NCBI GenBank assembly: GCA_016716435.1
Contig: JADJWI010000003.1
Location: 62,001 to 126,000, forward strand
Length of the DNA: 64,000 nt
Source: Acidobacteriota bacterium
GTDB taxonomy: Bacteria; Acidobacteriota; Blastocatellia; Pyrinomonadales; Pyrinomonadaceae
Direction of reading: 5' to 3'
The position numbers and the translations under genes are program-made. Below, in pieces: positions 40,876-48,397 of this stretch. The notes under the pieces were generated by a model. The model did not search any database and was not told the origin of the DNA. It saw nothing but the letters and a program-made list of their open reading frames with translations. Numbering within the stretch: the stretch's first letter is position 1; every line of letters begins with the position of its first letter.

Positions 40876-42192
40876 CTATCTCTTTATCTTCGGGACGTCC
40901 TCGCCGCCCTTGAGCCATCGTCCGAGCGAGAAGATGGCGTCGGGCGGAAACTCGGTCTCGAGCTCGGGACTTGTCCAGTTTACCTGCCGGCCTTTCTTAT
41001 AGAAAAGAAGATCCGCGAAGGTTCCGCTCTTTATCGGATTGTAACGGCCGATGACGTTGTATCCCGAGACATCAAACTCCTCAAGCCCGGTGACGCTGCT
41101 GAGGTCTCCAACCGACCTGACGAAGCCGGGCGTCGCGAGACCGGCACGGCGACGCTCGACGTTGACGGCGATGTCGGACGGCTTGGCCTCGGCCGGCTTG
41201 GCCCTTTCGATCACGGTCGCTCCGCGAAAAATGAAATAGAAGATGCGACGCGAGCTATTCCGCGGGATGAACTCGTAAGTGGACGGGCTGTATCTCGCCT
41301 CGCTGCCATCGGCAAGTGCGCGAAGTGCCGTGATGTAAGCGACGAAATTCATCTTTGCCAGATAGAACTCATCGCGGCCGTGGAGCCCGCCGGTCTCGAT
41401 CAAAATGGTCGGTGTGCCCCAGGCGGAAAAGTTGTCGCCAAAGGCCGTCGGTGTCCAGTCATCACCGTAGCGGCCGATGTGACCGGGAATGAACTGGTTG
41501 AGCGCCGAATACATAGCCGAGACGAGCCGCGTGTTGCGCTCATGGCCGGGCGTCAGCGTCTTTGCCTCGTCGCCAAAAACGACAAGGAACGAGATCGCGG
41601 CTTGCTTGTCGGTTGCGCCGACTGTGGTCAGGTAATTCTGATTATGGAGATTAAAACCGATCTCGGGCTGCCAGGAATCGCGAAGCGCCTTTAGCACACG
41701 GCCCTCGGGCGTTTTAAGGTCCACGGCGTCGCGGTTTATATCAATTCCCTGCAAGTTGCGCCGGATGAAGAGCTCGGCGCCATCGGGGTTGAGCATCGGG
41801 ACGACGCGGAGCGTTATCTTTTCTTCGATCTGCTTGACCCATTCCTTATCGCGATTTTTGTGGAATATGGTAAGCATATCGAAGAGCACCGGCGTTGCCG
41901 TCGGCTCATCGCCGTGCATCTGCGACCACATAAAGACCTTGAGCGGCCCGCGGCCCCACTCCGCCTGAAATATCGGGCGATCGGCAACGCTCCGGCCAAC
42001 CTCGTTAACGCGAATCCCGAGTTTGCGCAATGCTTCGACCTCGTCGATAACGTCTTTGATACGGAGGATCGATGCGGGCTTCTTCACCACGTGCTCGCGT
42101 TCCCAGAGTTCGGCGAGTTCGGCGGGCGTTTGCGGCAATGCATTCATTACAAAAAGGACAGCTGTGAGAGCGAGGGCTGCGGCTATTCTCAT
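40876..42192 (-). CDS. Secreted M14 family zinc carboxypeptidase
   Basis: ATG 42192 starts the signal MRIAAALALTAVLFVMNALPQ; the protein has 438 residues. The metal site is H-x2-E in MHGDEPTATP (about residue 96) with the third ligand in FNLHNQN. Arg contacts appear in RRNLQGIDINRDAVDL, and the catalytic Glu in PTILIETGGLHGRDE. The rest, up to the C-terminal FSLGRWLKGG, is a long extension with a FYFIFRG-type beta domain. Exported M14 enzymes release C-terminal amino acids from peptides; peptidoglycan-directed members also exist. A 15-bp hairpin terminator for the next gene upstream separates the two. Confidence 0.88.
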   Translation of the reverse strand: MRIAAALALTAVLFVMNALPQTPAELAELWEREHVVKKPASILRIKDVIDEVEALRKLGIRVNEVGRSVADRPIFQAEWGRGPLKVFMWSQMHGDEPTATPVLFDMLTIFHKNRDKEWVKQIEEKITLRVVPMLNPDGAELFIRRNLQGIDINRDAVDLKTPEGRVLKALRDSWQPEIGFNLHNQNYLTTVGATDKQAAISFLVVFGDEAKTLTPGHERNTRLVSAMYSALNQFIPGHIGRYGDDWTPTAFGDNFSAWGTPTILIETGGLHGRDEFYLAKMNFVAYITALRALADGSEARYSPSTYEFIPRNSSRRIFYFIFRGATVIERAKPAEAKPSDIAVNVERRRAGLATPGFVRSVGDLSSVTGLEEFDVSGYNVIGRYNPIKSGTFADLLFYKKGRQVNWTSPELETEFPPDAIFSLGRWLKGGEDVPKIKR

Positions 42193-42244
42193 ATGTGAAT
42201 AAGATAAACCGAGATTTCGGCGGCGGGCAAGGCTGTAAAGACAA

Positions 42245-42281
42245 AGAGGATGTCGGGAAAGCTTTATTCCCGACATCCTCT
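42245..42281 (-). terminator. Intrinsic terminator of the SYLF-domain gene
   Basis: A perfect 15-bp stem: 42245-42259 pairs with 42267-42281 around a 7-base loop. On the reverse strand the stem is followed by TTGTCTTT. It lies 21 bp after the stop of the gene at 42302. Confidence 0.8.
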
Positions 42282-42301
42282 ATCGAAAACCGACGCCAAA
42301 T

Positions 42302-43024
42302 TTACTGTGCGTGGCGGGTTACCGCTTCCTGAAAGACCTTGGTTGCCGGCGGGATGTCCGCGATGGCGACCTTGTTGACCCCGGTCAAAAGATCGTTGGC
42401 CTTGAAGCCGTAAAGTGCCATGTTACGGTCGTTGTCAGGACTCATTACGCCACCCTTGAGCGAAACGCCGGCAAAGAGTCCCCTGCTCCGCGAATAAGAA
42501 AGGATCTCTGCCTGAAGCTGTGCATCGGTCGTTGCCGCGGCGGTACGGCCAACCGGTCCGGCTGCGACCGAGCCTTCGGCACCGAGCTCGAACCGGTCCT
42601 CAAGCAGGTTCTTCAATCCGTCCTCGTTCATAAAGAGCAGCACGTAGTCGGTCGATGAAGCTCCGATCTGGAATCCGACGCTTCCGGCCGCGAGCTTGAA
42701 TGCCGTCGGAGCGCTCCAGCCACTCGCCAGACGACGAGAAATGAGTCCGTGTCCGCCGCTTCCGCCGATGCCGAAGGCGACCTTCTTGACGCCCGGGAAA
42801 ACGGCTATAGCTTTCGCATTTTTGAGCAGTGATTCGGGTATCGAATTTGCGGGTATCCTCATCAGCTCGTCAAGGACCTTGCTGGCCTTCTTTGCCGTTT
42901 CACCGGCCTTTTTGACCTGATTGCGTTTCTCTTTTTCGCTCATCTGCCCGTAAACGCCGGAAACTCCGAACGCAAATACGACCGCAAGAGCGGTCAGGGC
43001 AGCAATGTAATTTCGTTTGAACAT
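42302..43024 (-). CDS. SYLF (Ysc84) domain lipid-binding protein, exported
   Basis: A 240-residue protein with the signal peptide MFKRNYIAALTALAVVFAFGVSGVYG and a CAGGAG ribosome site. The SYLF fold follows: helical KASKVLDELMRIPANSIPESLLKNAKA, AIAVFPGVKKVAFGIGGSGGHGL, then SAPTAFKLAAGSVGFQIGAS and DYVLLFMNEDGLKNLL, and a C-terminal GSVAAGPVGRTAAATTDA. SYLF domains bind phosphoinositides in eukaryotes; the bacterial exported versions have no proven partner. It stands alone with its own terminator. Confidence 0.88.
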   Translation of the reverse strand: MFKRNYIAALTALAVVFAFGVSGVYGQMSEKEKRNQVKKAGETAKKASKVLDELMRIPANSIPESLLKNAKAIAVFPGVKKVAFGIGGSGGHGLISRRLASGWSAPTAFKLAAGSVGFQIGASSTDYVLLFMNEDGLKNLLEDRFELGAEGSVAAGPVGRTAAATTDAQLQAEILSYSRSRGLFAGVSLKGGVMSPDNDRNMALYGFKANDLLTGVNKVAIADIPPATKVFQEAVTRHAQ

Positions 43025-43150
43025 TATTCTTTTCTCCTGAATGTCTATTCCCACTAACATGGCCGCGCAGGCAAACTTCGCCCTGAGGCGAATGCCCGCT
43101 TAGCCTAAAGTTGCTACATGTTTAAAGCCTAGTGCTATTGAGACGCGAAG

Positions 43151-44194
43151 TCAATGATTTTCTTTAAGAGCGCTGAGAAGGCTTTCGCGAAAATCGATCT
43201 CCGGTGCCACAAGTGTGCTGAGCTCGGCAACGAAACACGGTAAAGAGAACAGCTCGGGCTCGAGCTTTACGGCGTCCTTGGCGGTCGTTAATAATGCAGA
43301 AGCACCGGCCGCATTTGCCGATGCTGTGAACCATTCGACATCGGTCTTGGTATATCGATGATGATCGCGAAAGGCCTTGGTTCCGGCGACGTCGGCTCCC
43401 GCTCGGCGGAGCGTAGCGAAAAAATGTTCGGGGTTCCCAAGGCCGCAAAAAGCGAACGCAGGCCCGGGCAAGTCACGGTTTGAACCGGCGTTTTCGCCTG
43501 CGAGAAAAGCGGAAAGCTCGGTGAACCCCGAGATGCCGCTTTCGGCACGGAAGATCTCGGCCTCGGATGCGAAGCGTCTGATCTCTTGTTCGAGCTTTGC
43601 AAGGTCGGCCGCGGCTTCGGCCTTGGTAATGATGACCGCATCCGCACGGCAAAGGTTTGCGGGCGATTCGCGGAGCCTGCCCGCGGGCAGCAATTCGCCG
43701 CCGCCGAAGGGATCGGTCGCGTCGATACAGACGATGTCGAGTTCGCGGGCGGCACGCCGATGCTGGAAGCCATCGTCGAGGACAAAGCAGGAGACTGCAA
43801 ACTCATTTCTCGCGTATTTCGCTGCCGCGACACGGTCGGCATCGGCGATTATGACTGCGGTTCCTGCGAGGCGACGGGCGAGCTCGACCGGTTCGTCGCC
43901 GCCCGTTTCGGCATCGGCAAGTATCGATGAGCCATCGGAGACGACGACCCGCTTGCCAGGCTCGCGGCGGCCGTAGCCACGGGTCAGGATACAAACTCGT
44001 TCGCCGCTTTCGGCAAGAATTTCGGTGACGAGAGCGACAACGGGCGTCTTCCCGGTTCCGCCGGCGGTGATATTTCCGACGCTGATCACTGGTGCGCCGA
44101 GGCTGTGCACTTCAAACCATTTGCGGTCGTAAAGCGCGTTGCGGAGCCCGGCACCGGCCGCATACGCCCAACCGAATGGCGAGAGTGCATTCAT
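43151..44194 (-). CDS. lpxK: Tetraacyldisaccharide 4'-kinase LpxK
   Basis: The 347 residues match LpxK, the inner-membrane-associated kinase that phosphorylates lipid A disaccharide at the 4' position. The N-terminal amphipathic region is followed by the P-loop SVGNITAGGTGKTPVV (about residues 37-52), EPVELARRLAG, VLDDGFQHRR (conserved DDGFQH), and RESPANLCRADAVIITKAE. The presence of LpxK shows an LPS-type outer membrane. It starts in the stop codon of the upstream trpG/pabA gene (TGATG overlap of 1 base) so the two are translationally coupled, an unusual partnership. Confidence 0.95.
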   Translation of the reverse strand: MNALSPFGWAYAAGAGLRNALYDRKWFEVHSLGAPVISVGNITAGGTGKTPVVALVTEILAESGERVCILTRGYGRREPGKRVVVSDGSSILADAETGGDEPVELARRLAGTAVIIADADRVAAAKYARNEFAVSCFVLDDGFQHRRAARELDIVCIDATDPFGGGELLPAGRLRESPANLCRADAVIITKAEAAADLAKLEQEIRRFASEAEIFRAESGISGFTELSAFLAGENAGSNRDLPGPAFAFCGLGNPEHFFATLRRAGADVAGTKAFRDHHRYTKTDVEWFTASANAAGASALLTTAKDAVKLEPELFSLPCFVAELSTLVAPEIDFRESLLSALKENH

Positions 44195-44760
44195 CAGAGT
44201 TCGAGGAAATTGCGGAGCATCGTCTTGCCGTGCTCCGTCAGGATAGATTCCGGGTGAAACTGAACGCCCTCGATCGCGAGTTCGCGGTGCCGCATCGCCA
44301 TCACAAGCCCATCGGGCGAGGTGGCCGAGACCTCAAGGCACTCCGGCAGCGAGTCGCGTTCAACAACGAGAGAGTGATAACGCCCGGCGGCAAAGCCATC
44401 GGGAATGCCGGCAAAGATCGATCGGCCGTCGTGATTTACTGTAACCGGCTTACCGTGGACCGGCTCAGGGGCACGAATGACCTTACCGCCAAAGTGCTGG
44501 CCTATCGCTTGATGGCCGAGACAGACGCCGAGGACCGGCAGCCGGCCCGCAAAACGCTCTATCACCTCAAGCGAGATTCCGGCGTCATCCGGCGTTCCCG
44601 GCCCGGGCGAGATAAGGATCCGCTCGGGCTTGAGGTCGGTTTCGATGGCGTCGGCCGTTATCTCGTCGTTGCGGAAAATGCGCATCTCCGCCCCCATTTC
44701 GCCGAGGTATTGGACGAGGTTATAGGTAAATGAATCGTAGTTGTCTATTACAAGCAGCAT
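44194..44760 (-). CDS. trpG: Glutamine amidotransferase subunit of anthranilate or aminodeoxychorismate synthase
   Basis: A class I glutamine amidotransferase of 188 residues. It starts MLLVIDNYDSFTYNLVQYL and has the nucleophile elbow LGVCLGHQAIG (Cys about residue 79) and the His-Glu pair in VQFHPESILTEHG. TrpG and PabA cannot be told apart by sequence, and in many bacteria one protein serves both tryptophan and folate synthesis. No trpE or pabB lies nearby. ATG 44760 was taken over an upstream frame to 44817 because the extension is not family-like. It overlaps lpxK by one base. Confidence 0.92.
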   Translation of the reverse strand: MLLVIDNYDSFTYNLVQYLGEMGAEMRIFRNDEITADAIETDLKPERILISPGPGTPDDAGISLEVIERFAGRLPVLGVCLGHQAIGQHFGGKVIRAPEPVHGKPVTVNHDGRSIFAGIPDGFAAGRYHSLVVERDSLPECLEVSATSPDGLVMAMRHRELAIEGVQFHPESILTEHGKTMLRNFLEL

Positions 44761-44880
44761 CGCCGTTCTGTCTAATTTCGCACCTGCGGCTTCCAAATAC
44801 CAAACGCCTTTCGGCAAGAAATCATTTACGAGAGCGTCCTTTCAATATATTATGTTCGGAACTTCTGTTCGAGGTTTTCT

Positions 44881-46650
44881 ATGAGGCCAATCAAACTTGC
44901 GTGCACACTAATGCTTTTCGCGGCGGTCGCCTTTCCGCAAAATCCGGAGGATGAGAAAAAGAAAAAGGCCGAGGAAGTGAAGGCGAAAGCCGTTGCGATG
45001 CTACGCGAAACGACCTCTTCGGTCGCCAATCTCCGCACGGCCGAGAACCGGATCAGCTTTATGGCCGAGCTTGCCTCGCTAATGTGGATGCACGACCGCG
45101 ACCAGGCACGGGCGATGTATGGCTCGGTGGTAATGGATTTCAAGAACCTGATCGCCCAGATCGATACTCAGATGAACATGGCCCAGGCGGCCGCAGATGC
45201 TGACCTGCGCGATCTCGGCCCCGGACCGGGAATGTTCAACGAACCGACCGATGCGTTACGCGCGGCTACGAAGTTTCGCTCGGCGATGGCCGTTAGGCAG
45301 GCGATAGCGATGAGCCTTGCCGAACACGAGCCCGAGCTTGCCCTGAGCTTTTATTACGACGCGATAGCGGGCATCACAAACCCGCGACTCGCAGAGATGA
45401 CCTCGAACGACGGTTATTTCGAGGTGCAGTTGCTGCAGAGCGTCGCCAAGAAGGATCTTGACCGGGCGGTCCAACTGGCGAAGAATACGCTCAAGGGGCG
45501 GCTCAACTATCTGCACATCGGGCTTTTGCGTCAGGTTTACGATAAAGACGCGGACAAGGGCGTCGAACTGGCCGGCGTTTTTCTTTCAAAGATCAAAAAC
45601 GACGGGCCGGAGAAGCTGGAGATCTATGTGGTCGCAAGCCTTGTAGGGCTGTCGGACGAATTGATGCCGGAGCGGGGCAACGCCGCAAACCGAAAGCCGC
45701 TCTACACACAGCAGGAGCTTCGCGAGCTTGCGGACATAATGGGCCGGGCGATGCTGGAGGGCGACCCGGAGATGGGCGCCGGGATCAGCTATATATCGAT
45801 CATAGATAAATACAGCCCGGCACGTGCGGCGCAGGTTCGGGCCAAGTTCAAAATGGGCCCGGCGGGACGTTCTAGTGGGCGAAACATTGGGACATCGAAC
45901 GCGATGGCAAACGCCGCTAACACGACTGCGAATATAGGCGTAAGCAGCACACCGAATCCGGATTGGGAAGCCGCTGAACGTGAACGCGAGGCACGCGAAG
46001 AAGCCGAGCGCAAGTTGATGGAAGACATCGGTGGCCTCGGCAAAAAGGAATTGCCGAAAGAGGAACGCGACCGCATCGTCGCCCGCTCCCGCGAGATAAT
46101 AATGAAAACGCCGGGCCGCGAAAAGAAGATCATGGCCCTGAGCGCTCTTGCGACGTCGGTCAAGCAAGCCGGCGATGTCGCACTCACTGCGGAGATTATG
46201 CGCGAGGCCGAATCGCTCGTCCGGCCCGATCCGCGAAATTATCAGGACTTTCTCGCAACCTGGATGATCATTTCCGGCTATGCCTCGGCCGAGCCCGACC
46301 GTGCCTTTATGATGCTCGATGACACGATCTACCGGGCAAATGAGGTGATCGGGGCATTCGTCCGGGTCGGCGAATTCATTGATGTGACGGAGCAGATGAT
46401 CGTCGATAGCGAGATACAGCTCGGTGCCTTCGGCGGCGGAATGATCCGCGGGCTTTCAAATGAACTCAACATCGCCGAGGCGACCATCGGGCTGCTAGTC
46501 GATGCAGACCTTGCGCGGACAAAGGCCGCGGCCGATAAATTTGACCGCCCCGAGACGCGTGTGCTCGCCCGGATGATGATCCTGCGGAATATCCTTGCCG
46601 ACAAGGAAAAAGCGGATGATGTCGATGAGATCCTCAGCGGGCTGAAGTAG
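44881..46650 (+). CDS. Large secreted alpha-helical protein of unknown function
   Basis: The 589 residues begin with a signal MRPIKLACTLMLFAAVAFPQ. The N-terminal part is helical with regular pairs such as AENRISFMAELASLMWMHDRDQARAMYG and AVRQAIAMSLAEHEPELALSFYYDAI, which suggest TPR-like or other alpha-solenoid repeats up to about residue 330. A short Ala/Asn/Thr-rich linker (about 345-365) leads to a charged coiled-coil segment (REREAREEAERKLMED) and a second helical half of similar style. No named family. It faces lpxK-trpG divergently and def convergently. Confidence 0.75.
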   Translation: MRPIKLACTLMLFAAVAFPQNPEDEKKKKAEEVKAKAVAMLRETTSSVANLRTAENRISFMAELASLMWMHDRDQARAMYGSVVMDFKNLIAQIDTQMNMAQAAADADLRDLGPGPGMFNEPTDALRAATKFRSAMAVRQAIAMSLAEHEPELALSFYYDAIAGITNPRLAEMTSNDGYFEVQLLQSVAKKDLDRAVQLAKNTLKGRLNYLHIGLLRQVYDKDADKGVELAGVFLSKIKNDGPEKLEIYVVASLVGLSDELMPERGNAANRKPLYTQQELRELADIMGRAMLEGDPEMGAGISYISIIDKYSPARAAQVRAKFKMGPAGRSSGRNIGTSNAMANAANTTANIGVSSTPNPDWEAAEREREAREEAERKLMEDIGGLGKKELPKEERDRIVARSREIIMKTPGREKKIMALSALATSVKQAGDVALTAEIMREAESLVRPDPRNYQDFLATWMIISGYASAEPDRAFMMLDDTIYRANEVIGAFVRVGEFIDVTEQMIVDSEIQLGAFGGGMIRGLSNELNIAEATIGLLVDADLARTKAAADKFDRPETRVLARMMILRNILADKEKADDVDEILSGLK

Positions 46651-46657
46651 TCGGAAA

Positions 46658-47149
46658 CTAACGCCAGCTTTGTTCTTTGCGGAAACGCTTTACGACCATG
46701 TCGCGACGCATTTTCGGAAGGTGGTCGATGAATAGCTTGCCGTTGCAGTGGTCGGTCTCGTGGAGAAATGCACGGGCGGCGTAGCCTTCGGCCTCGCTTT
46801 CAAACCACTCGCCCTTCGTGTCCTGTGCCCGGAGCCGTGCCTTCATCGGCCGCGTAACGACCGCCGGCACTTTGCCGACCGAAAGGCAGCCTTCCTGTCC
46901 GGTCTGTTCGCCCTCGGTGTGAACGATCTCCGGATTGGCCGCGATCAGCTTTATACCGTCGCAGTCCATCACAAAAAGCCGGAGGTTGAGCCCGATCTGC
47001 GGAGCGGCGAGCCCGACGCCTTCGGCCGCGTACATCGTCTCGAACATATCCTCGCAGAGCGCTTCGAGCTCGGCATCAAATTTCTCGACGGGCTTTCCCA
47101 TCTGCCCGAGAACGGCCTCGGGATATTCAGTTATCTTGCGTATTGCCAT
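46658..47149 (-). CDS. def: Peptide deformylase
   Basis: A 163-residue metalloenzyme that removes the formyl group from nascent chains. All three signature motifs are present: GVGLAAPQIG (about residue 43), EGCLSV (Cys metal ligand) and HETDH (HExxH; two His ligands and the catalytic Glu). The start MAIRKITEYP at 47149 is typical; a TTG at 47173 would overlap the stop of the preceding zinc-ribbon gene. The usual partner fmt is not present; instead a 69-residue CxxC protein gene precedes it by 20 bp. Confidence 0.95.
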   Translation of the reverse strand: MAIRKITEYPEAVLGQMGKPVEKFDAELEALCEDMFETMYAAEGVGLAAPQIGLNLRLFVMDCDGIKLIAANPEIVHTEGEQTGQEGCLSVGKVPAVVTRPMKARLRAQDTKGEWFESEAEGYAARAFLHETDHCNGKLFIDHLPKMRRDMVVKRFRKEQSWR

Positions 47150-47169
47150 TGCGGTCGGAGCGATGAGGA

Positions 47170-47379
47170 TCAACGAGGGATGACGCCGGTCCGGGCACCG
47201 CGGGTATAGCCGCGATGCGCAAAGAACCCCTTCTCTTCACGAGAGAGGCACTCCCAGCAGACAACGGTCCGGTCGTTCGTCGGCGATAGAAATGTGTTGT
47301 AGTGCGTCACCTCGCGGTCGCACTCGGTGCAACGCGCAAGCGGCTTTTCGGTCACTTTTGGATCGATCGCAGATATCAT
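47170..47379 (-). CDS. Small zinc-ribbon-like protein
   Basis: The 69 residues contain two CxxC pairs, ARCTECDRE and VVCWECLSR, spaced to bind one zinc. The rest is basic with KGFFAHRGYTRGARTGVIPR at the end. Small two-knuckle proteins of this kind are common beside translation genes. No specific family is recognised. It lies just ahead of def on the same strand, so it probably shares the transcript. Confidence 0.7.
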   Translation of the reverse strand: MISAIDPKVTEKPLARCTECDREVTHYNTFLSPTNDRTVVCWECLSREEKGFFAHRGYTRGARTGVIPR

Positions 47380-47472
47380 CAGGCTTCTCAGACCTCTATA
47401 ATCACAGGTAGTTTATGTTGGAACAGATTCATTTGCAATGCCGTCCCGGAATCGCCGCTCGATGCCGGCAAT

Positions 47473-48393
47473 CTAATTTGTCCGGCTGACCCTCGTTCCC
47501 TCCGCGACGCTGTTGGGCGGATGGAGGATCACCGGTTCTCCCTCGGCAAGCCCGCCGCGAATCTCGACAAACGACGGCGACCGATGGCCGATCTCAATGG
47601 TCTTCGTTCTTGCCTTTGAGCCCTCGATAACAAAGACCTGCCATTCCTCGCCGCGGCGGAAAAGAGCGCTTGCGGGCACGCGCAGAACGTCCTTCCCTTC
47701 CCAGACGATGATCCGGACATCAACGCGATAGTTATCCCCGAGCCTTTCGGGCGGATCGACAAAATCGGCGATGACATTGACTCGCTGTTCCTCAACGCCC
47801 AGCGAAGAGACCTTTGTAAATGCTTGCGGCTCGACGTTTCGGACCTTTGCTTTAAGTTGGGCATCGTCTGCCCGGTTCGAGATGAGGACCTGCATATTGG
47901 GCCGGACGAGCGTCGCATCCGCCGAGAGAAGGTCGGCGACGACCTCGATCTGCGATGGCTTGCTCACCTCGGCGATCGGCGCACCGGCCTGAACGATGCC
48001 CTCGCTTGTGGCGAAGATCTTGGTCAGGATGCCGTCCGCCGGCACATAGACGTTATAGGCGAATGGGAACACTTTCGGTTCGGGCACCCGGCTCGGGTCG
48101 AGCGGCCGCGGCGGTGCCGGATCGATGCGCGTCAGGACATAGCCCTTTGGGACACGGTCGCCCTCATGGAGCTGAATGCGGTACATCTTGCCGGAGACCG
48201 GTGCGGTGACCACGAACCGTTCGTGGTAACGGGTTCGGCCCTCGGCGTCAATTGATGAGATAAGCTCGCCGCGGGTGACGCTTCCGGCCTCGACCAGGAC
48301 CGCATCGGATCGGAAGAACATGAAATAGCCCAGAATGAGAACGAGCACGAGGCCGCCTCCGATATAAAGATAGCGATTCTTTGGTAACTTCAT
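47473..48393 (-). CDS. HlyD/MFP family periplasmic adaptor of an ABC exporter
   Basis: A 306-residue membrane fusion protein. One N-terminal membrane anchor (YLYIGGGLVLVLILGYFMFF) precedes beta-barrel and lipoyl-like halves: ISSIDAEGRTRYHERFVV, GKMYRIQLHEGDRVPKGYVL, then PADGILTKIFATSEGIVQAGAPIAEVSKPSQIEVVADL. A C-terminal domain with DVLRVPASALFRRGEEWQVFV closes it. No long coiled-coil hairpin is seen, so it may be a hairpin-less DevB/MacA variant. It is the third gene after the ATPase and permease, 4 bp from the permease stop, and should bridge them to an outer-membrane channel not found here. Confidence 0.88.
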   Translation of the reverse strand: MKLPKNRYLYIGGGLVLVLILGYFMFFRSDAVLVEAGSVTRGELISSIDAEGRTRYHERFVVTAPVSGKMYRIQLHEGDRVPKGYVLTRIDPAPPRPLDPSRVPEPKVFPFAYNVYVPADGILTKIFATSEGIVQAGAPIAEVSKPSQIEVVADLLSADATLVRPNMQVLISNRADDAQLKAKVRNVEPQAFTKVSSLGVEEQRVNVIADFVDPPERLGDNYRVDVRIIVWEGKDVLRVPASALFRRGEEWQVFVIEGSKARTKTIEIGHRSPSFVEIRGGLAEGEPVILHPPNSVAEGTRVSRTN

Positions 48394-48397
48394 GACT

